Shown: positions 51,483-60,243 of the stretch, one piece after another | Position numbering within the stretch: position 1 is the stretch's first letter | Layout of the letters: each line of letters begins with the position of its first letter | Virus record (IMG/VR): IMGVR_UViG_3300034062_003925 | Location: 1-64,000 of that record | Length of the DNA: 64,000 nucleotides | From: a virus | Strand: one strand, 5' to 3' | Program-made: the position numbers and the translations under genes | The notes under the pieces: model-generated | What the model was told of the DNA's origin: nothing | Seen by the model: the letters and a program-made list of their open reading frames with translations, nothing else | The model's database searches: none

Positions 51483-53255
51483 ATGGCGGATATATATAAA
51501 TTTACACATTCTATTTATACTACAAATATGTTTAAAAACTATAATGAGTATAACGAAAACCTTGAGACTGAGGAGTTTAGTGTTGAGAATGAGGATAACC
51601 TTTTTGGCATGCCTGTGGTTAAAACGAGAGACAGTGAGATGTATAGTTCAAAACATCCTAAATGGACTTTTGATAAATCGTTATATACTGAGGAAGATTT
51701 TGTTGAAAACTATGGTAATCCTATGGCATCTGTTAACATTTATCGACCAACAGTTGTTGTAACTAAAGATGATAAGAAAGTTGCGATTAAATTTTTTGAA
51801 TATCAAAGAACTCGGATGCGGGGTAAACCTTATTTCAGAGTGTCGACCAAGGTAAAGTACATAACATTCAATTACATAACTCATTCCCTATATTCTGGAC
51901 ATATAATTAATTACCATAAGAAAAGGAAGTTCACTAAAAGAGTTAAACGTAATTGTTTTTATGATGGTTCTCTTAATGGAATGTTGGGTGTATTGTCTAA
52001 TATGGTTAGATTTGTCTTAGAAAAGACTCCTGAACTATTAATTAATAATACTGTTGTAAACGATGTGATTACACATTTTATAGACAACATCCCTAATACT
52101 GAGAAATATAAAATGTATACACCTAATGAGGTTTTATTTAAACTGTATTTAGATGGACATAAAATAAAATCCCCAAATAATTGGAATACATTTATTAACA
52201 TTTATCCTCAACCTAAAAAGAAAGATTATGTTAAACATAAATTGAAGTTCATGGATGCGTTTATGTTTATTCATGGGTTACAGGGTGATAAGATTAAGAG
52301 AGTATTACATAAGGTTACTGACATTAAAGGCTTGGAGTTTTTCAAGTTTACGAATGATTTTTTTGGTAAGGAATTCATGGCGTCTCAAGACGATAAATTA
52401 ATCCAAGATATTGTTGAATGTAACCTATATATTAACGGAGGAATGACGGGGTATTTAAAAAACTTATCTAAGAGAGAGAAAAATAATTCTTTTGAGGTGT
52501 TTAAACAAGTTCTACGTGGTGATGTGGATATAAACACATACTATGACCATTTTAGAATGATAAACCAATTACGTCAATTTGAACCTGTTAAGTGGGATGC
52601 TAAAGACTACGACAGTTTTACAAATGAACATATGGTTTTGAGTGATAAGATTTCTTTTTACACTAAGGGAACATTCGAAAGAATATATGGTGAAGAGTTT
52701 ACAAATAGAGTGCAAGAACCTCTTAATATTGATGGTGTTACCTATTATCCAGTATTATTAAAAACGTCTGAGGAGTATAATATGGAGTCTTTTATACAAT
52801 CTAACTGTGTTAAAGGATATGTTGACAGAGCACCGTCACTAATCATTTCTTTTAGAGAAGGTAGTCAAGATTCTAAAGTAAGGGCGACAATTGAATTTAC
52901 TATTTCTGAGGAGAATAAGTTAAAACGTATACAAACTTTAGGTAGGTTTAATAAAGGGTTAGATGATGAATGGAAAAAACCCTTAATAATGTTGGATTTA
53001 AAAATAGGTAAATTAATGTCGGCCAAATTATTTGAATTACCTGGTGTTATTTTAAAAATTGGTTATAAGGAATTTAAATCGGGGTCACATTTTGTTGATA
53101 AACCACACTACCTATTCAACGGGTCACAACCAACAAAAGTATTGGATTGGGAAGACCCAAGAATAAACAACAGACCGACTAATAACTATGGAAACCTACC
53201 ATTTCCTCAAATTTTGGAAGAACCTTTACCTTTATTAGAAAATGATTTAGATTAA
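51483..53255 (+). CDS. PcfJ-like protein
   Basis: 590 residues. The C-terminal part shows the PcfJ-like pattern: MESFIQSNCVKGYVDRAPSL, LIISFREGSQ, RATIEFTISEENKLKRIQTL, then a DDEWKKPL helix (about 430-510). The N-terminal half has no recognised domain (basic, YRPTVVVTKDDKKVAIKF then IKFFEYQRTRMR). PcfJ-like proteins are found in phages and conjugative elements, and their function is not known. It starts 11 bases after the terminator hairpin, with no clear promoter between, so it may be expressed by read-through. Confidence 0.75.
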   Translation: MADIYKFTHSIYTTNMFKNYNEYNENLETEEFSVENEDNLFGMPVVKTRDSEMYSSKHPKWTFDKSLYTEEDFVENYGNPMASVNIYRPTVVVTKDDKKVAIKFFEYQRTRMRGKPYFRVSTKVKYITFNYITHSLYSGHIINYHKKRKFTKRVKRNCFYDGSLNGMLGVLSNMVRFVLEKTPELLINNTVVNDVITHFIDNIPNTEKYKMYTPNEVLFKLYLDGHKIKSPNNWNTFINIYPQPKKKDYVKHKLKFMDAFMFIHGLQGDKIKRVLHKVTDIKGLEFFKFTNDFFGKEFMASQDDKLIQDIVECNLYINGGMTGYLKNLSKREKNNSFEVFKQVLRGDVDINTYYDHFRMINQLRQFEPVKWDAKDYDSFTNEHMVLSDKISFYTKGTFERIYGEEFTNRVQEPLNIDGVTYYPVLLKTSEEYNMESFIQSNCVKGYVDRAPSLIISFREGSQDSKVRATIEFTISEENKLKRIQTLGRFNKGLDDEWKKPLIMLDLKIGKLMSAKLFELPGVILKIGYKEFKSGSHFVDKPHYLFNGSQPTKVLDWEDPRINNRPTNNYGNLPFPQILEEPLPLLENDLD

Positions 53256-53259
53256 TAAT

Positions 53260-53571
53260 ATGGAAACTATACCAAAACATTGTATCGATATTTTTATAGA
53301 TAAGTTTAAATCTTATCCCTCGGTTATCGAACTTAACCTAAGTAAGACTAGAGAATCAATCAATAAGTTTTTAAGTAAGTCTGAGTTAGTTTGGATTAAC
53401 GAATTTATAGGTGATGATAATAAAAAACATACGAAAGAAAAATTTGTAATTTACGATTCAACAGGAATCATGATATATATAAATGAAGAGTTAACTCTAT
53501 TTATCTTAACCACAATTGATAGATATGAAGTGGCTGAATTCTCAATACAAACATTAAAAAGATTAAAATAA
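53260..53571 (+). CDS. Hypothetical protein (103 aa)
   Basis: 103 residues, alpha/beta: CIDIFIDKFKSYPSVIELNL, ELVWINEFIGDDNKKHTKEK, LFILTTIDRYEVAEFS. It lies four bases after the PcfJ-like gene and four before thioredoxin. No motif. Not recognised. Confidence 0.7.
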   Translation: METIPKHCIDIFIDKFKSYPSVIELNLSKTRESINKFLSKSELVWINEFIGDDNKKHTKEKFVIYDSTGIMIYINEELTLFILTTIDRYEVAEFSIQTLKRLK

Positions 53572-53575
53572 TATT

Positions 53576-53899
53576 ATGGAAATTACTAGTGAAGAATTAA
53601 AACAAAAAATTGAAAATGGGGAAAAGTTAATGGTTGACTTCTGGGCCCCATGGTGTGGACCATGCCGTGTAATGAAACCTATGTTTGAAAAAGTTTCGGA
53701 ACAATACAGAAATGAAAATTCGGAAGTTCAATTATTCACATTAAATGTTGAAGAGAATAAAGAATTTTCATCATCGTTAGGTATTAGAGCAATTCCTACG
53801 GTAAAATTATTTTCAGGTGGTAAAGAAGTTCATACTCAATCAGGTATTCAAATGGAACCACAAATTAAACAATTAATAAACAATTTAATCAATGGATAA
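53576..53899 (+). CDS. Thioredoxin
   Basis: 107 residues, complete thioredoxin fold with the catalytic WCGPC (Cys27, Cys30) in MVDFWAPWCGPCRVMK, the cis-Pro in AIPTVKLF (about 77) and a terminal helix. It reduces disulfides, for example in phage or host ribonucleotide reductase. It overlaps the glutaredoxin-like gene by 8 bases, so a redox pair is co-translated. The start and length are normal for the family. Confidence 0.94.
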   Translation: MEITSEELKQKIENGEKLMVDFWAPWCGPCRVMKPMFEKVSEQYRNENSEVQLFTLNVEENKEFSSSLGIRAIPTVKLFSGGKEVHTQSGIQMEPQIKQLINNLING

Positions 53900-54176
53900 T
53901 TTAGTAATATTGTATACCATGAAAGGGTGTCCTTTTTGTGATATGATGAAAGAACAATTAGTTGAGGAAAACATTGAATATTATGAACGTGATATTGATG
54001 AACATGATGAAGAACATAAACTATTTGTTGAGGTAACAGGTAGTGATTATGTTCCGGCATTTATGATTGTGGAGGGTCATGAGAGTGAGATACCTATATC
54101 ACACGTCTTCGCTCCTGAGATACACTTCAATGAAATTACTGAAGGAGTTGAAATTATTAAAAAATATATGTTGTAA
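53892..54176 (+). CDS. Glutaredoxin-like protein
   Basis: 94 residues, with the CPFC active site (Cys13, Cys16) in LYTMKGCPFCDMMK and the cis-Pro in YVPAFMIV. ERDIDEHDEEH is more acidic than in usual glutaredoxins. The C-terminus FNEITEGVEIIKKYML completes the fold. It probably supplies electrons to a reductase with its thioredoxin partner. Reductant preference (glutathione is not common in Bacteroidota) is unclear, so it may function with thioredoxin reductase. Confidence 0.88.
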   Translation: MDNLVILYTMKGCPFCDMMKEQLVEENIEYYERDIDEHDEEHKLFVEVTGSDYVPAFMIVEGHESEIPISHVFAPEIHFNEITEGVEIIKKYML

Positions 54177-54193
54177 CCTTTTAAATAATTAAG

Positions 54194-54724
54194 ATGACCC
54201 TTAATTTTAATAAAAATGGAGTTACCCATACGCCATTAAATCAATGGGAATTATCTGATGGGACTTTTTTAGTAATTTATCAAGGTAGTCGAGGAGATAA
54301 CCCTGAGTTAGATTTTATTATCAAATATAAATCAACAAAGATAAAGTCACGTTTACGGGCGCCATCTCACACACATTGGATTGTTGACCTAATCGTTAAG
54401 TCTGAATATTCTCCTAGTGACATCTCTAACTACATTAAAGAATGGATTGAGATTTACGATAAGGTCGAACCGTTTTCAACTAAAGAAGAACGAAATGAAT
54501 ATAAACTTCTTTATAATGAATATTTCACTGAGAAGTATGATTTGTTAGATAATACGGGAGCGTTTAGTATAGAGTTCTTATCAGGATTAATGGAGTTGTT
54601 CATCAAGTGTGAGAAACAAACTAAAAATGCTTTCATGTTTAAAAATCTATTAAACTTAATGAAGGAATATTGTGATGGGACTAAGGATTTCTATCAGGTT
54701 ATTTCTTATTCTAAACGAGTTTAA
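54194..54724 (+). CDS. Hypothetical protein (176 aa)
   Basis: 176 residues: N-terminal beta strands (WELSDGTFLVIYQGSRGDNP, LDFIIKYKSTKIKSRLRAPS, then HTHWIVDLIVK), and a helical C-terminus (FLSGLMELFIKCEKQTKNAF). The RAPSHTHWIVDL stretch is distinctive but I cannot place it. Its TAA and the stop of the convergent minus-strand gene overlap within the palindrome TTAA. Not recognised. Confidence 0.72.
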   Translation: MTLNFNKNGVTHTPLNQWELSDGTFLVIYQGSRGDNPELDFIIKYKSTKIKSRLRAPSHTHWIVDLIVKSEYSPSDISNYIKEWIEIYDKVEPFSTKEERNEYKLLYNEYFTEKYDLLDNTGAFSIEFLSGLMELFIKCEKQTKNAFMFKNLLNLMKEYCDGTKDFYQVISYSKRV

Positions 54725-55557
54725 AATAAGACTATATCTGAACTTCTATCTTTAACTAACCACGGCTTGGAAAATAATTGAGTCTCAATTTCTGTGGTTA
54801 AATTATAGTCCTCTAAAAACATACTTTGGAACTTCCCAAGATTAAAATCAAATACATCTAAAATTAAAGATTTGATTTTTTCTTTACTATAAATTGAGTT
54901 TGAATTAACTGAAATGATTAAATCTTCATCATCGTTTTTTTGTTTTGTAATCATAAACTCCATTCTATCGGTTGCTAACGAAGCAAAGAGGTGATTACAA
55001 ACATATTCAGAATAAAATAATTCCAACCTGCCCATATTCAAACTATATCCGTATGGAAACTCTGATGATACTGACATAAATTCTGTGGTGTTATATGTGT
55101 CTAAGTTTGTGTAGTTATAAGGATAATCAAACTCTAACTCAAGTCGGTTAGTATAATTAATTGAATTAAGGTGACTCTGTTTATAATGACTTTCTAATCC
55201 ACTTCTTACTTGATTAATAGTATGTTGATGATATAATGGTCTCTCACTATTATAAAGGTCAAAATAGTGGTCTAATTGACCAATAGGTTCTTTGTATTCA
55301 ATGATGTCTATAAGGTTAATCTGTTTAACTCCTAAAGAAGTTAAGACCTCTTTGTTTTCTTTGTAAAAAGATTCTTTGATTACCGATAAGTCTAATATTT
55401 TATCTGAGTTGGTATTACCATTGACAACATAAAATGTTTTAAAGTCGGTTACCTGTAATCGGGTTGTTTTTGATTTATCTATTTGACTTAAAATATAATC
55501 GGCTAATTTGTTAACAATACCTCTTCTTGAATTTGGGTTAATATATCTCATACACAT
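54721..55557 (-). CDS. Hypothetical minus-strand protein (278 aa)
   Basis: 278 residues, start at ATG 55557 (RYINPNSRRGIVNKLADYIL). Alternating helix and strand, with ITKQKNDDEDLIISVNSNSI near 210 and FLEDYNLTTEIETQLFSKPW near the end. NPNSRRGIVNKLADYIL plus FKTFYVVNGNTNSD is a distinctive start that I cannot attach to a family. It and the small MCGC gene form a second minus-strand island. Function unknown. Confidence 0.75.
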   Translation of the reverse strand: MCMRYINPNSRRGIVNKLADYILSQIDKSKTTRLQVTDFKTFYVVNGNTNSDKILDLSVIKESFYKENKEVLTSLGVKQINLIDIIEYKEPIGQLDHYFDLYNSERPLYHQHTINQVRSGLESHYKQSHLNSINYTNRLELEFDYPYNYTNLDTYNTTEFMSVSSEFPYGYSLNMGRLELFYSEYVCNHLFASLATDRMEFMITKQKNDDEDLIISVNSNSIYSKEKIKSLILDVFDFNLGKFQSMFLEDYNLTTEIETQLFSKPWLVKDRSSDIVLF

Positions 55558-55607
55558 TTATTATGTGAAATTAATAGTTAAAAAAAAGACAATGTTAAAT
55601 AGATTAT

Positions 55608-55633
55608 AAAAAAAAAGAGGGATAAACCCTCTT
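55608..55633 (-). terminator. Intrinsic terminator on the minus strand
   Basis: A 7-bp stem AAGAGGG/CCCTCTT with a 5-base loop, preceded on the plus strand by nine A (nine T on the minus strand after the stem). It ends the small minus-strand gene at 55656-55799, upstream of the 54721 gene. Confidence 0.8.
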
Positions 55634-55655
55634 CAATTCTGATAATGTAACAATA

Positions 55656-55799
55656 TTACTTTTTATTGTAATACTTCTCAACTACTTTCTTGATTGACTC
55701 TTGAATAGTAGGGGATTTAACTTGTTGAGATTGGCTAGGTTGAGCACTTTGTGCTGGTTTAGCCTGAGTTCCATTATTTTTGTTTTTACATCCGCACAT
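55656..55799 (-). CDS. Small Cys-start protein (47 aa)
   Basis: 47 residues on the minus strand: MCGCKNKNN, then a Gln/Ser/Pro-rich linker (QAKPAQSAQPSQSQQ) and an amphipathic helix (SIKKVVEKYYNKK). It starts with two Cys two residues apart, a form I associate with unnamed small phage proteins. It has a double TATTTAT box 40 bases upstream and its own terminator, which supports real expression. Function unknown. Confidence 0.68.
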   Translation of the reverse strand: MCGCKNKNNGTQAKPAQSAQPSQSQQVKSPTIQESIKKVVEKYYNKK

Positions 55800-55838
55800 G
55801 GTAAATTATTTTTAAAGGTTTATTTTTAGTTTTATTAT

Positions 55839-55849
55839 ATAAATAAATA
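55839..55849 (-). promoter_or_regulatory. Double TATTTAT box on the minus strand
   Basis: TATTTATTTAT on the minus strand, with two overlapping copies of the heptamer, 40 bases before the start of the 47-residue gene. Confidence 0.4.
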
Positions 55850-55902
55850 TCTCCAATAATCTTAATTTGTAAATAAAATCAATTATTTTATTAATTACAA
55901 GG

Positions 55903-55909
55903 TATTTAT
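55903..55909 (+). promoter_or_regulatory. TATTTAT motif, 4 bases before ATG 55914
   Basis: TATTTAT, TAAT, ATG. The gene behind it carries the clearest LTES leader. Confidence 0.45.
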
Positions 55910-55913
55910 TAAT

Positions 55914-57326
55914 ATGAGAAAAAAAATCATACTAACTGAAAGTAAACTACGTAAGATAGTTAGGAATATAGTTGAACAGGTAGAAGACGAGTTTTATAAA
56001 ATAAGTCCTGAAGAGTATGTGGAGTTAATGAAGTTATCTGGGTATCATGGGAAAGGAATTAGTAAGTTACCAAAGTTCCAAGGTAAACCATTATGGATAA
56101 CAGGAGATTTAAACCTTAGTCATACACCAACGGATTCCTTAGGTAATGTTGGATATATTGAAGGTTCGTTAAATATTGCTAATACAAACATATCAGATAT
56201 TTCAGGTATAGAGGTGAAAAGATATGTTTGGGATAGTGACACACCAATCGAAAGAAAAAGAAAGGCTCGTGAATTAGCCATAAAAATGGCGGATGGTGAG
56301 GAAAGAAGACAGAATAATGAATGGTCGATAGATGATATGGATGATGAAGGTCTTAAAGCCAATGCGTTATTTAAATGGTTAGTAAGTGAAGGTGAGATTA
56401 AAGAGTTGGACGATGAACAAAAAGAAACACTTAAAAATTTAAAGATTGAATTAGAACGATTAACTGAGGAATACGACAAAGAAGAGGAGTCTGATAGATA
56501 TAATCAATTGAATGATAGGATTAGTGAGATTGAAGATGAAATAAGTGAATTGGAAGAAGACACTGCGGATGTTTATAATATATTTCCAACCACATATAAG
56601 TTCTATGGTATGGGACAATTTGAGGTTATTGGTGTGGATGACTTAGTGAATAGAATGTATACTGTAGGTACGGACTCGGAAATGGAAGAAGGGGCTTTAG
56701 ATTACGCTGAAGGGTTTGTTGATGAGGTAGGTGTCGAAGGATTAAATAAAAGTTTTATTGAAGACCATATTGATACAGATTATCTTAAAAGTTATGTTGA
56801 AGATTATTATGAGGATGATATTTGGCAAAATCCTGATGTATACTTTAATGATGATGATTTTGAACTAACTACAGAACAAGAAGAACGACAAGAACATTTG
56901 GAAACTTATATTGAAGAGTTAGACGAATATATTGAAAGAATGGAAGAACAACAATCTGATTTAGAGGATGAGATTGAAGATGCTGACGAATATTCACAAA
57001 GACATGATGAGATTCAAAAAATGATTGATGACGCGACAGAGAATCGTGATAAAGCCCAAGATGAATTAGATAATATTGAACCAGATAAAGAACCAACTCA
57101 AGAAATGGTTGACAAAGTTGTTGAGGGTAGAGTTAATGATGCGTTGTATAACCCAATATCGTTTATTAATGACTGGGGTTTAGATATTAAAAATTTTATT
57201 GATGAAAAAGAATTAGCTCAAGCGTTAGTTGATACTGATGGATGGGGGGTTATGAATGGTTATGATGGTAGTTACGATTCGGAAAGTTTTAACGGTGAAA
57301 CATATTATATCATGAGAGTTGAGTAA
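55914..57326 (+). CDS. Acidic coiled-coil protein with LTES leader
   Basis: 470 residues, very acidic. Leader: KKIILTESKLRKIVRNIVEQ (residues 3-22), matching the N-terminus of the 61157 protein. Then a Leu-rich repeat-like strand region (PLWITGDLNLSHTPTDSLGN, then IEGSLNIANTNISDI), long coiled coils (KETLKNLKIELERLTEEYDK; EQEERQEHLETYIEELDEYI), and a compact alpha/beta end. I recognise the leader type from unassigned phage proteins but not a function. A packaged protein cleaved after the leader (for example after EQ) is the hypothesis. Confidence 0.78.
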   Translation: MRKKIILTESKLRKIVRNIVEQVEDEFYKISPEEYVELMKLSGYHGKGISKLPKFQGKPLWITGDLNLSHTPTDSLGNVGYIEGSLNIANTNISDISGIEVKRYVWDSDTPIERKRKARELAIKMADGEERRQNNEWSIDDMDDEGLKANALFKWLVSEGEIKELDDEQKETLKNLKIELERLTEEYDKEEESDRYNQLNDRISEIEDEISELEEDTADVYNIFPTTYKFYGMGQFEVIGVDDLVNRMYTVGTDSEMEEGALDYAEGFVDEVGVEGLNKSFIEDHIDTDYLKSYVEDYYEDDIWQNPDVYFNDDDFELTTEQEERQEHLETYIEELDEYIERMEEQQSDLEDEIEDADEYSQRHDEIQKMIDDATENRDKAQDELDNIEPDKEPTQEMVDKVVEGRVNDALYNPISFINDWGLDIKNFIDEKELAQALVDTDGWGVMNGYDGSYDSESFNGETYYIMRVE

Positions 57327-57350
57327 CTCTATTTATTTATTGTAAAACTT

Positions 57351-57357
57351 TATTTAT
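57351..57357 (+). promoter_or_regulatory. TATTTAT motif, 14 bases before ATG 57372
   Basis: The last of three heptamer copies (57330, 57334 and 57351) in the 45-base gap before the 57372 gene. Confidence 0.4.
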
Positions 57358-57371
57358 ATTTTTTTAGTAAA

Positions 57372-58163
57372 ATGAGTATGGTTAGAAAAAATAAATTAAA
57401 GTTTGTGATGGATACAGATTGGTTATTTGAAGGAGTTATCGATTCCGAACAAAAACAATATATCTTACTTGGATATTTCCAAAAACTAAATAAAAATCTT
57501 GAGGAGATGAAGGTGTACCCTATGTTCACCGAACTATCCCTACATTTAGGGAATATACAAACTTTACTTAATCAAAATCAAATTTTATATACTGAAAAAA
57601 TTTTATCGTCCTTTGACGATGAGTTAATGTTATCTGACCTTAAGGTTAAGAATATTCCTGTCATGGCTGAAGATGAGTTTTTGGAATATCAAAAGATTCT
57701 AAAATATAGTCACCCAAAATTACTGGATTATTTTGGAATAACTAAGTCAATATGGTCTATTGTGTACGACTCAATAAATATTAATGTTAAAAAAAACAAG
57801 AACAATTTAGAATCAAAAATTGGATTTTTTTACTATAAGACTAAAGAAGTCTTATATGTTTGGAGATATAATACAAGAAAAATGTCCAAAACAGATATAC
57901 AAAGTAAAACATTTTTGAAATTAATATATCAAGGTAAAGAAGATGATTTGACAATTAACGATATTATCCTTAATTTTTTATCAACTAAAGAAAAAGTTAA
58001 GACCCATAAATTTCCATTATTTGAAGTTTTGTGTGATGAGATATTCCCTTTAGAGGAAACACTGGTTCCGATATTCAAAAGGAAGATTATGTCTTACATT
58101 ATTCAGACAGTTAAAAAAGAAAATAATCAAACTAAAAAAATATTATTAAATGGGGTTCAATAA
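57372..58163 (+). CDS. Hypothetical protein (263 aa)
   Basis: 263 residues, mixed alpha/beta: KLKFVMDTDWLFEGVIDSEQ, then YILLGYFQKLNKNLEEMKVY, IGFFYYKTKEVLYVWRYNTR, FPLFEVLCDEIFPLEETLVP. It starts with an AT-rich leader of TATTTAT copies. No active-site motif. It overlaps the next gene by 14 bases, so the two are coupled. I do not recognise the family, although MDTDWLFEGVIDSE-like starts occur in unnamed Bacteroidota phage proteins. Confidence 0.72.
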   Translation: MSMVRKNKLKFVMDTDWLFEGVIDSEQKQYILLGYFQKLNKNLEEMKVYPMFTELSLHLGNIQTLLNQNQILYTEKILSSFDDELMLSDLKVKNIPVMAEDEFLEYQKILKYSHPKLLDYFGITKSIWSIVYDSININVKKNKNNLESKIGFFYYKTKEVLYVWRYNTRKMSKTDIQSKTFLKLIYQGKEDDLTINDIILNFLSTKEKVKTHKFPLFEVLCDEIFPLEETLVPIFKRKIMSYIIQTVKKENNQTKKILLNGVQ

Positions 58164-58347
58164 AAGAATTGTTACATTAGAAAATATAAAAGAATTTTTA
58201 AAAAACGAATATTCGTTATCAAAAGTTTTTTCTGCCGATGCTTTAATCTTTACTGATGATGCGTCCACAAAAATATTCAAACTATATGAAAAAGGTGTTG
58301 AAGATAAAGAAATTTTAAAAATGATTGAGAATGGAGAAATTGTTTAA
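58150..58347 (+). CDS. Small hypothetical protein (65 aa)
   Basis: 65 residues starting within the end of the 57372 gene: MGFNKRIVTLENIKEFL, then KIFKLYEKGVEDKEILKMIE. Helical. Overlaps the next gene as well. Not recognised; the coupled order suggests a small accessory protein. Confidence 0.65.
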   Translation: MGFNKRIVTLENIKEFLKNEYSLSKVFSADALIFTDDASTKIFKLYEKGVEDKEILKMIENGEIV

Positions 58348-58519
58348 TACTAAATTACTTTTTTCAAAATTAAGACAACCATTGGATTTGAAATTTATCA
58401 GTTCTAATATCTTAAAGACGAATCAATTTGAGGCTAAAGAATATTTGGATGGTTTGGTTGAAGATGGAATCCTTAGTAAAGAAAATAATTACTACACTAT
58501 AAAAAATAAAAACAAATGA
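58331..58519 (+). CDS. Winged-helix-like small protein (62 aa)
   Basis: 62 residues starting at ATG 58331 inside the preceding gene. SSNILKTNQFEAKEYLDGLV followed by DGILSKENNYYTIKNK looks like a winged helix-turn-helix of the MarR/ArsR size, the last part being the beta wing. It directly precedes and overlaps (4 bases) the glutamine synthetase gene, so it may regulate that gene, but no binding site was identified. Weak fold call. Confidence 0.55.
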   Translation: MEKLFNTKLLFSKLRQPLDLKFISSNILKTNQFEAKEYLDGLVEDGILSKENNYYTIKNKNK

Positions 58520-59634
58520 CAAAAATTGAATACATATGGCTTGATGGTTATACGCCTGAACCAAATTTAAGAAGTAAAATTAAAGTTGTTGAAGAACAAA
58601 ACTGTGAATTACATAAAATTCCTGAATGTAATTTTGATGGGTCATCAACACTACAGGCGGAAGATAATAATTCTGATTGTATTTTAAAACCTGTGAGAGT
58701 TTATTGGACAAATGTTGACACATCTAAAATATACGTTTTATGTGAGGTTATGAATCCTGATGGGACTCCTCACGAAACTAATAGAAGAGCACAGTTAGGT
58801 GACGAAGATAATGATATGTGGTTTGGATTTGAACAAGAATATTTTATCCGTGAAGGTAAAAACAAACCAGTGTTAGGACATAGTGAAGGGTTGATTGAAG
58901 GTCAAGGAAAATACTATTGCGGTGTAGGTTCTAATGTTGTTGGTAGAGATATTGTTGAAGAGCACATGGATTTATGTTTAAATATGGGAATCACCATTAC
59001 AGGTGTGAACGCTGAAGTGGCTTTAGGACAATGGGAATATCAAGTATTCTCAAAAGGTAAATTAAAGGCTGGTGACGACCTTTGGATGTCGAGATATCTA
59101 ATGGAAAAACTATCTGAGAAATATGGATATTATATTGAATACCATCCTAAACCGATTAGACATGGTGAATGGAATGGGTCAGGATTACACACAAACTTTT
59201 CGACAGATATAATGAGAAATAAGGGTGGGGAGGAATACTTCAACGTAATATTTAATTCTTTGGAATCAAGAAGATATCAACATATTGAAGTTTATGGTTC
59301 AGATAATGAACTAAGACTTACAGGTAAATACGAAACACAATCAATTGATAAGTTCAGTTGGGGGATTAGTGACCGAGGAGCATCTATCCGAGTTCCTGTG
59401 TCAACGGCTAAAGAGTGGAAAGGTTATATTGAAGATAGAAGACCAGCATCAAATGCAAACCCTTATGACATAGTTAAAGTTATTTCTGAAACGATTGATA
59501 TGGCTAACGAACTTCTCGCAACAACCCACAACATGTATAGTAATGTTAGTGTTAAAAACTTTGATGAGGTTGCTAAAAAATACAATGGAATCCTTACTAC
59601 CGAAGAATTATTAAACGAATATAAAAAAGATTAA
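58516..59634 (+). CDS. glnA: Glutamine synthetase, GSII-type
   Basis: A 372-residue full-length glutamine synthetase. Diagnostic blocks: IEYIWLDGYTPEPNLRSKIK (GSII start), CNFDGSSTLQAE, GFEQEYFIREG, YYCGVGSNVVGRDIVEEHMD, GVNAEVALGQWEYQ, IEYHPKPIRHGEWNGSGLHT, WGISDRGASIRVP, and RRPASNANPYDIV. These include the metal and ATP binding residues (the Glu of FEQEYF and AEV, His of GSGLHT, Arg of RRPASNANP). It makes glutamine from glutamate, ammonia and ATP. The type is common in Bacteroidota and eukaryotes. No adenylylation loop or N-terminal extension is seen. It is an auxiliary metabolic gene, likely to boost glutamine for nucleotide synthesis. It overlaps the upstream gene by 4 bases. Confidence 0.95.
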   Translation: MTKIEYIWLDGYTPEPNLRSKIKVVEEQNCELHKIPECNFDGSSTLQAEDNNSDCILKPVRVYWTNVDTSKIYVLCEVMNPDGTPHETNRRAQLGDEDNDMWFGFEQEYFIREGKNKPVLGHSEGLIEGQGKYYCGVGSNVVGRDIVEEHMDLCLNMGITITGVNAEVALGQWEYQVFSKGKLKAGDDLWMSRYLMEKLSEKYGYYIEYHPKPIRHGEWNGSGLHTNFSTDIMRNKGGEEYFNVIFNSLESRRYQHIEVYGSDNELRLTGKYETQSIDKFSWGISDRGASIRVPVSTAKEWKGYIEDRRPASNANPYDIVKVISETIDMANELLATTHNMYSNVSVKNFDEVAKKYNGILTTEELLNEYKKD

Positions 59635-59636
59635 AT

Positions 59637-60029
59637 ATGGAAAAATTTAAACATTTTGTGCCTTTTCAGCCTTTAATGGAAAATAGATGGATTATTAAAA
59701 CTCACCCAATAAACATTAACCCGTACTTGTTTAGAAAGTATAAGATGTATAATGAAGGAGAATCAATCGTATTCAAAACTGAGTTTTTTGAAACGGTTAC
59801 AGACTCATATAACCCAAAAGAATTATTGGAGATTACTGATATAACCTTAGAGTATTTAGACCCAACAGGAGTTGTTGTTGGAGGATTAAAAATGATTGTT
59901 AAGGGTATTAACTTTGAAAGAAAACATTCTTATTCTGGTGACGACTTGATGATAACAAAACTTAGAGTTATTATTGGTGAGACAGATTTATTATTAGAAC
60001 CAATTAGTTATGGAGAACCAAAAAAATAA
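59637..60029 (+). CDS. Hypothetical phage protein (130 aa), possibly virion
   Basis: 130 residues, beta-rich: PFQPLMENRWIIKTHP, NPYLFRKYKMYNEGESIVFK, then ITDITLEYLDPTGVVVGGLK and MIVKGINFERKHSY. This order (RW-x-I, YLFRKYKMYNEG, EYLDPTG, G-L-x-x-x-VKG) is a conserved-looking set reminiscent of small tail-tube-type beta barrels, but the match is by eye only. It starts two bases after GS and overlaps the next gene by 20 bases. A metabolic or virion role remains open. Confidence 0.7.
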   Translation: MEKFKHFVPFQPLMENRWIIKTHPININPYLFRKYKMYNEGESIVFKTEFFETVTDSYNPKELLEITDITLEYLDPTGVVVGGLKMIVKGINFERKHSYSGDDLMITKLRVIIGETDLLLEPISYGEPKK

Positions 60030-60243
60030 AGAACAAGTAGACCACCCGAGTCATTATGGGGGAAAAAATAATGAATATGAAGCCATTAAGGTTATTGATG
60101 CTTGGAACTTGGGATTCTCACTTGGGAATACTGTGAAGTATATTTCAAGAGCAGGGAAAAAAGAAACAGATAAAGAGTTACAAGATTTGAAAAAGGCTTT
60201 ATGGTATTTAGAACATCACATTAAAACATTAGAAAAGAAATGA
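60010..60243 (+). CDS. DUF3310 (SaV-like) small protein
   Basis: 77 residues with the full DUF3310 pattern: VDHPSHYGGKNNEYEAIKVI, DAWNLGFSLGNTVKYISRAG, then ELQDLKKALWYLEHHI. This family is common in phages of many hosts and is a helical protein of unknown function, often linked to nucleotide metabolism. It begins inside the preceding gene (20-base overlap) and overlaps the methyltransferase start by 4 bases. Confidence 0.87.
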   Translation: MENQKNKEQVDHPSHYGGKNNEYEAIKVIDAWNLGFSLGNTVKYISRAGKKETDKELQDLKKALWYLEHHIKTLEKK

